A DNA stretch of 7,762 nt from the NCBI GenBank assembly GCA_002305915.1, contig DBRJ01000070.1:1-7762 (forward strand), written 5' to 3'. This DNA is from Pelotomaculum sp. UBA1371. Its GTDB lineage: Bacteria; Bacillota; Desulfotomaculia; Desulfotomaculales; Pelotomaculaceae. The position numbers were made by a program, and so were the translations under genes. Position 1 is the stretch's first letter. Every line of letters begins with the position of its first letter. The notes below the pieces were generated by a model that made no database searches, had not been told where the DNA came from, and saw nothing but the letters and a program-made list of their open reading frames with translations. Shown here in pieces: positions 6,990 through 7,762 of this stretch.

Positions 6990-7073
6990 ATAAGTAGAAT
7001 CACTCTTCAGATTGTAATTTCTACATTTGTCAGACTGTAATAATTATCTTTAAAATTTACGGGCTGACTTATA

Positions 7074-7118
7074 ATATTGCCCATTTATACAACTGATCCT
7101 AATATAACAGGGCAATAT
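7074..7118. repeat. 9-bp inverted repeat downstream of dockerin gene
   Basis: ATATTGCCC (7074-7082) and GGGCAATAT (7110-7118) are perfect complements with a 27-base AT-rich loop. The structure lies 14 bases past the stop codon of the minus-strand dockerin gene. It could stabilise or weakly terminate that transcript, but neither side has a T-run and the loop is long. A protein-binding site is the alternative. Confidence 0.42.
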
Positions 7119-7131
7119 AAAACTACTTAAA

Positions 7132-7762
7132 CTACCTGTCAATATTTTGCTCCACTATTAGAAGATCAAGAATATTTACCTGACCATCATTGTTTATATC
7201 TGCTTTCAATGCATCCTCATTATTTGCCGGTCCTATTATTGCGGCCACCCAGAGGAGATCCAGCAAGTTAATCATATAATCGCCGTTTATATCTCCAACA
7301 GGCGGCATTTCCCCATTTCCAGTATAAAAAACCAGCTCAAAATTATATTCCAAAGGATTATTCGTTAAATCATTAATTGAGCCGGCCGGAATATTTATTA
7401 TATATTTTGTGTGATCTTTCCATTCCCAATTAATAGTTAATTTATTTCCAGATATAGTTGCAAAGTTATATTGCTCAATATTAAAAACTTTTTTTCCATC
7501 AGGCGATTCTTCAATAATAGAAATGTTATTGGACATAAAACCCCATGTTATATCCCTATTAAAACTAATAACTACCTCGTTTGGGATCTCATGGGCACCA
7601 TTTTCGGGATAAGTTGAGGTGATCTTAAACTCACCATGTTTTAATTTTATTAGTAACGATCGCATTCCGTTTTCAGTTAACGTAGAACCCGCGACGATAT
7701 ACCCGCCGTCGGTGGTTTGCTGTACAGAATTACCACAGTTACCATTTAAGTTTTTTTCCCAT
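7132..7762 (-). CDS. Partial gene: TDGGY-repeat, Ig-like and dockerin protein (C-terminal part)
   Basis: The reading frame stays open to the window edge, so only the last 209 residues are visible and the 5' end is missing; the ATG at 7665 is internal. Visible residues 1-42 form a W-E-K...SVQQTTDGGYIVAGST repeat, typical of secreted propeller-like proteins. Residues about 46-150 look like a bacterial Ig-like (Big_5/SbsA-type) domain (TYPENGAHEIPNEVVISFNR). The C-terminus is a type I-like dockerin with two calcium-binding repeats, DINGDYMINLLD (157-168) and DINNDGQVNILD (188-199). The ligand positions D1, N3, D5 and D12 are kept in both; position 6 is Tyr instead of Gly in the first. Dockerins bind cohesins, so the protein is probably exported and attached to a surface or complex. 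The gene is clearly more AT-rich than the helicase operon, which may reflect transfer. No cohesin is in the window. Confidence 0.9.
   Translation of the reverse strand, partial: WEKNLNGNCGNSVQQTTDGGYIVAGSTLTENGMRSLLIKLKHGEFKITSTYPENGAHEIPNEVVISFNRDITWGFMSNNISIIEESPDGKKVFNIEQYNFATISGNKLTINWEWKDHTKYIINIPAGSINDLTNNPLEYNFELVFYTGNGEMPPVGDINGDYMINLLDLLWVAAIIGPANNEDALKADINNDGQVNILDLLIVEQNIDR

Larger units (their letters stand above)
6836..7131. other. Intergenic region between convergent genes, no credible gene
   Basis: This stretch separates the helicase operon from the minus-strand dockerin gene. A 61-codon open frame from TTG 6855 has no ribosome binding site and unconvincing composition, so I do not call it. 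What can be seen is two inverted repeats (entered separately) and a short imperfect direct repeat, CAGATTGTAAT (7009-7019) and CAGACTGTAAT (7031-7041). No stem followed by a clear T-run is present, so the terminators of both flanking units remain unidentified. Confidence 0.5.

Noticed and set aside
6855..7040. 61-codon plus-strand open frame
   Set aside because: TTG start without a ribosome binding site, no similarity recognised, and it spans the inverted repeat at 6919-6989.
6836..7131. Riboswitch or tRNA in the convergent intergenic region
   Set aside because: No cobalamin-box, T-box or cloverleaf signature could be found on either strand, and the region is downstream of both flanking genes.

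Overview
The window looks like chromosome of a Gram-positive, low-to-mid GC anaerobe. A Desulfotomaculum/Pelotomaculum-like Firmicute is my best guess, not a proven assignment. The reasons are purine-rich AGGAGG-type ribosome binding sites, TTG starts, and a SWIM zinc-finger plus SNF2 helicase pair of the kind known in Bacillus (YwqB/YwqA). A secreted-type protein with 'TDGGYIVAG' repeats and a C-terminal dockerin also fits.

Layout. Positions 1-600 are AT-rich and hold no large gene. They contain a GC-stem hairpin at the left edge, a possibly broken small reading frame (138-365, interrupted by one in-frame TAA), a 44-codon ORF with a perfect AGGAGGTG site (370-504), and a good intrinsic terminator (541-570). 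A 405-residue MFS drug-efflux-type permease follows (606-1823). The next 277 bases (1824-2100) are AT-rich, hold nested inverted repeats and end in a convincing sigma-A-type promoter. That promoter drives an apparent three-gene operon: a SWIM-domain protein (2101-3711), an SNF2-family ATPase (3711-6581, TAATG overlap with the SWIM gene) and a small lysine-rich protein of unknown function (6623-6835, TTG start). From 6836 to 7131 there is no convincing gene, only two more inverted repeats. On the minus strand, running off the right edge, is the 3' end of an AT-rich gene for an extracellular-type protein: a propeller-like TDGGY repeat, an Ig-like domain and a two-repeat dockerin.

How the parts fit. 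The SWIM and SNF2 proteins are very likely partners acting on nucleic acid. The small basic third protein may be an accessory. The MFS gene may be controlled by transcription attenuation, since small ORFs and a terminator sit directly in front of it; this is inference. The dockerin gene is convergent with the helicase operon and functionally unrelated. I found no defence-system signature beyond the helicase, no CRISPR, no tRNA or rRNA, and no transposase.
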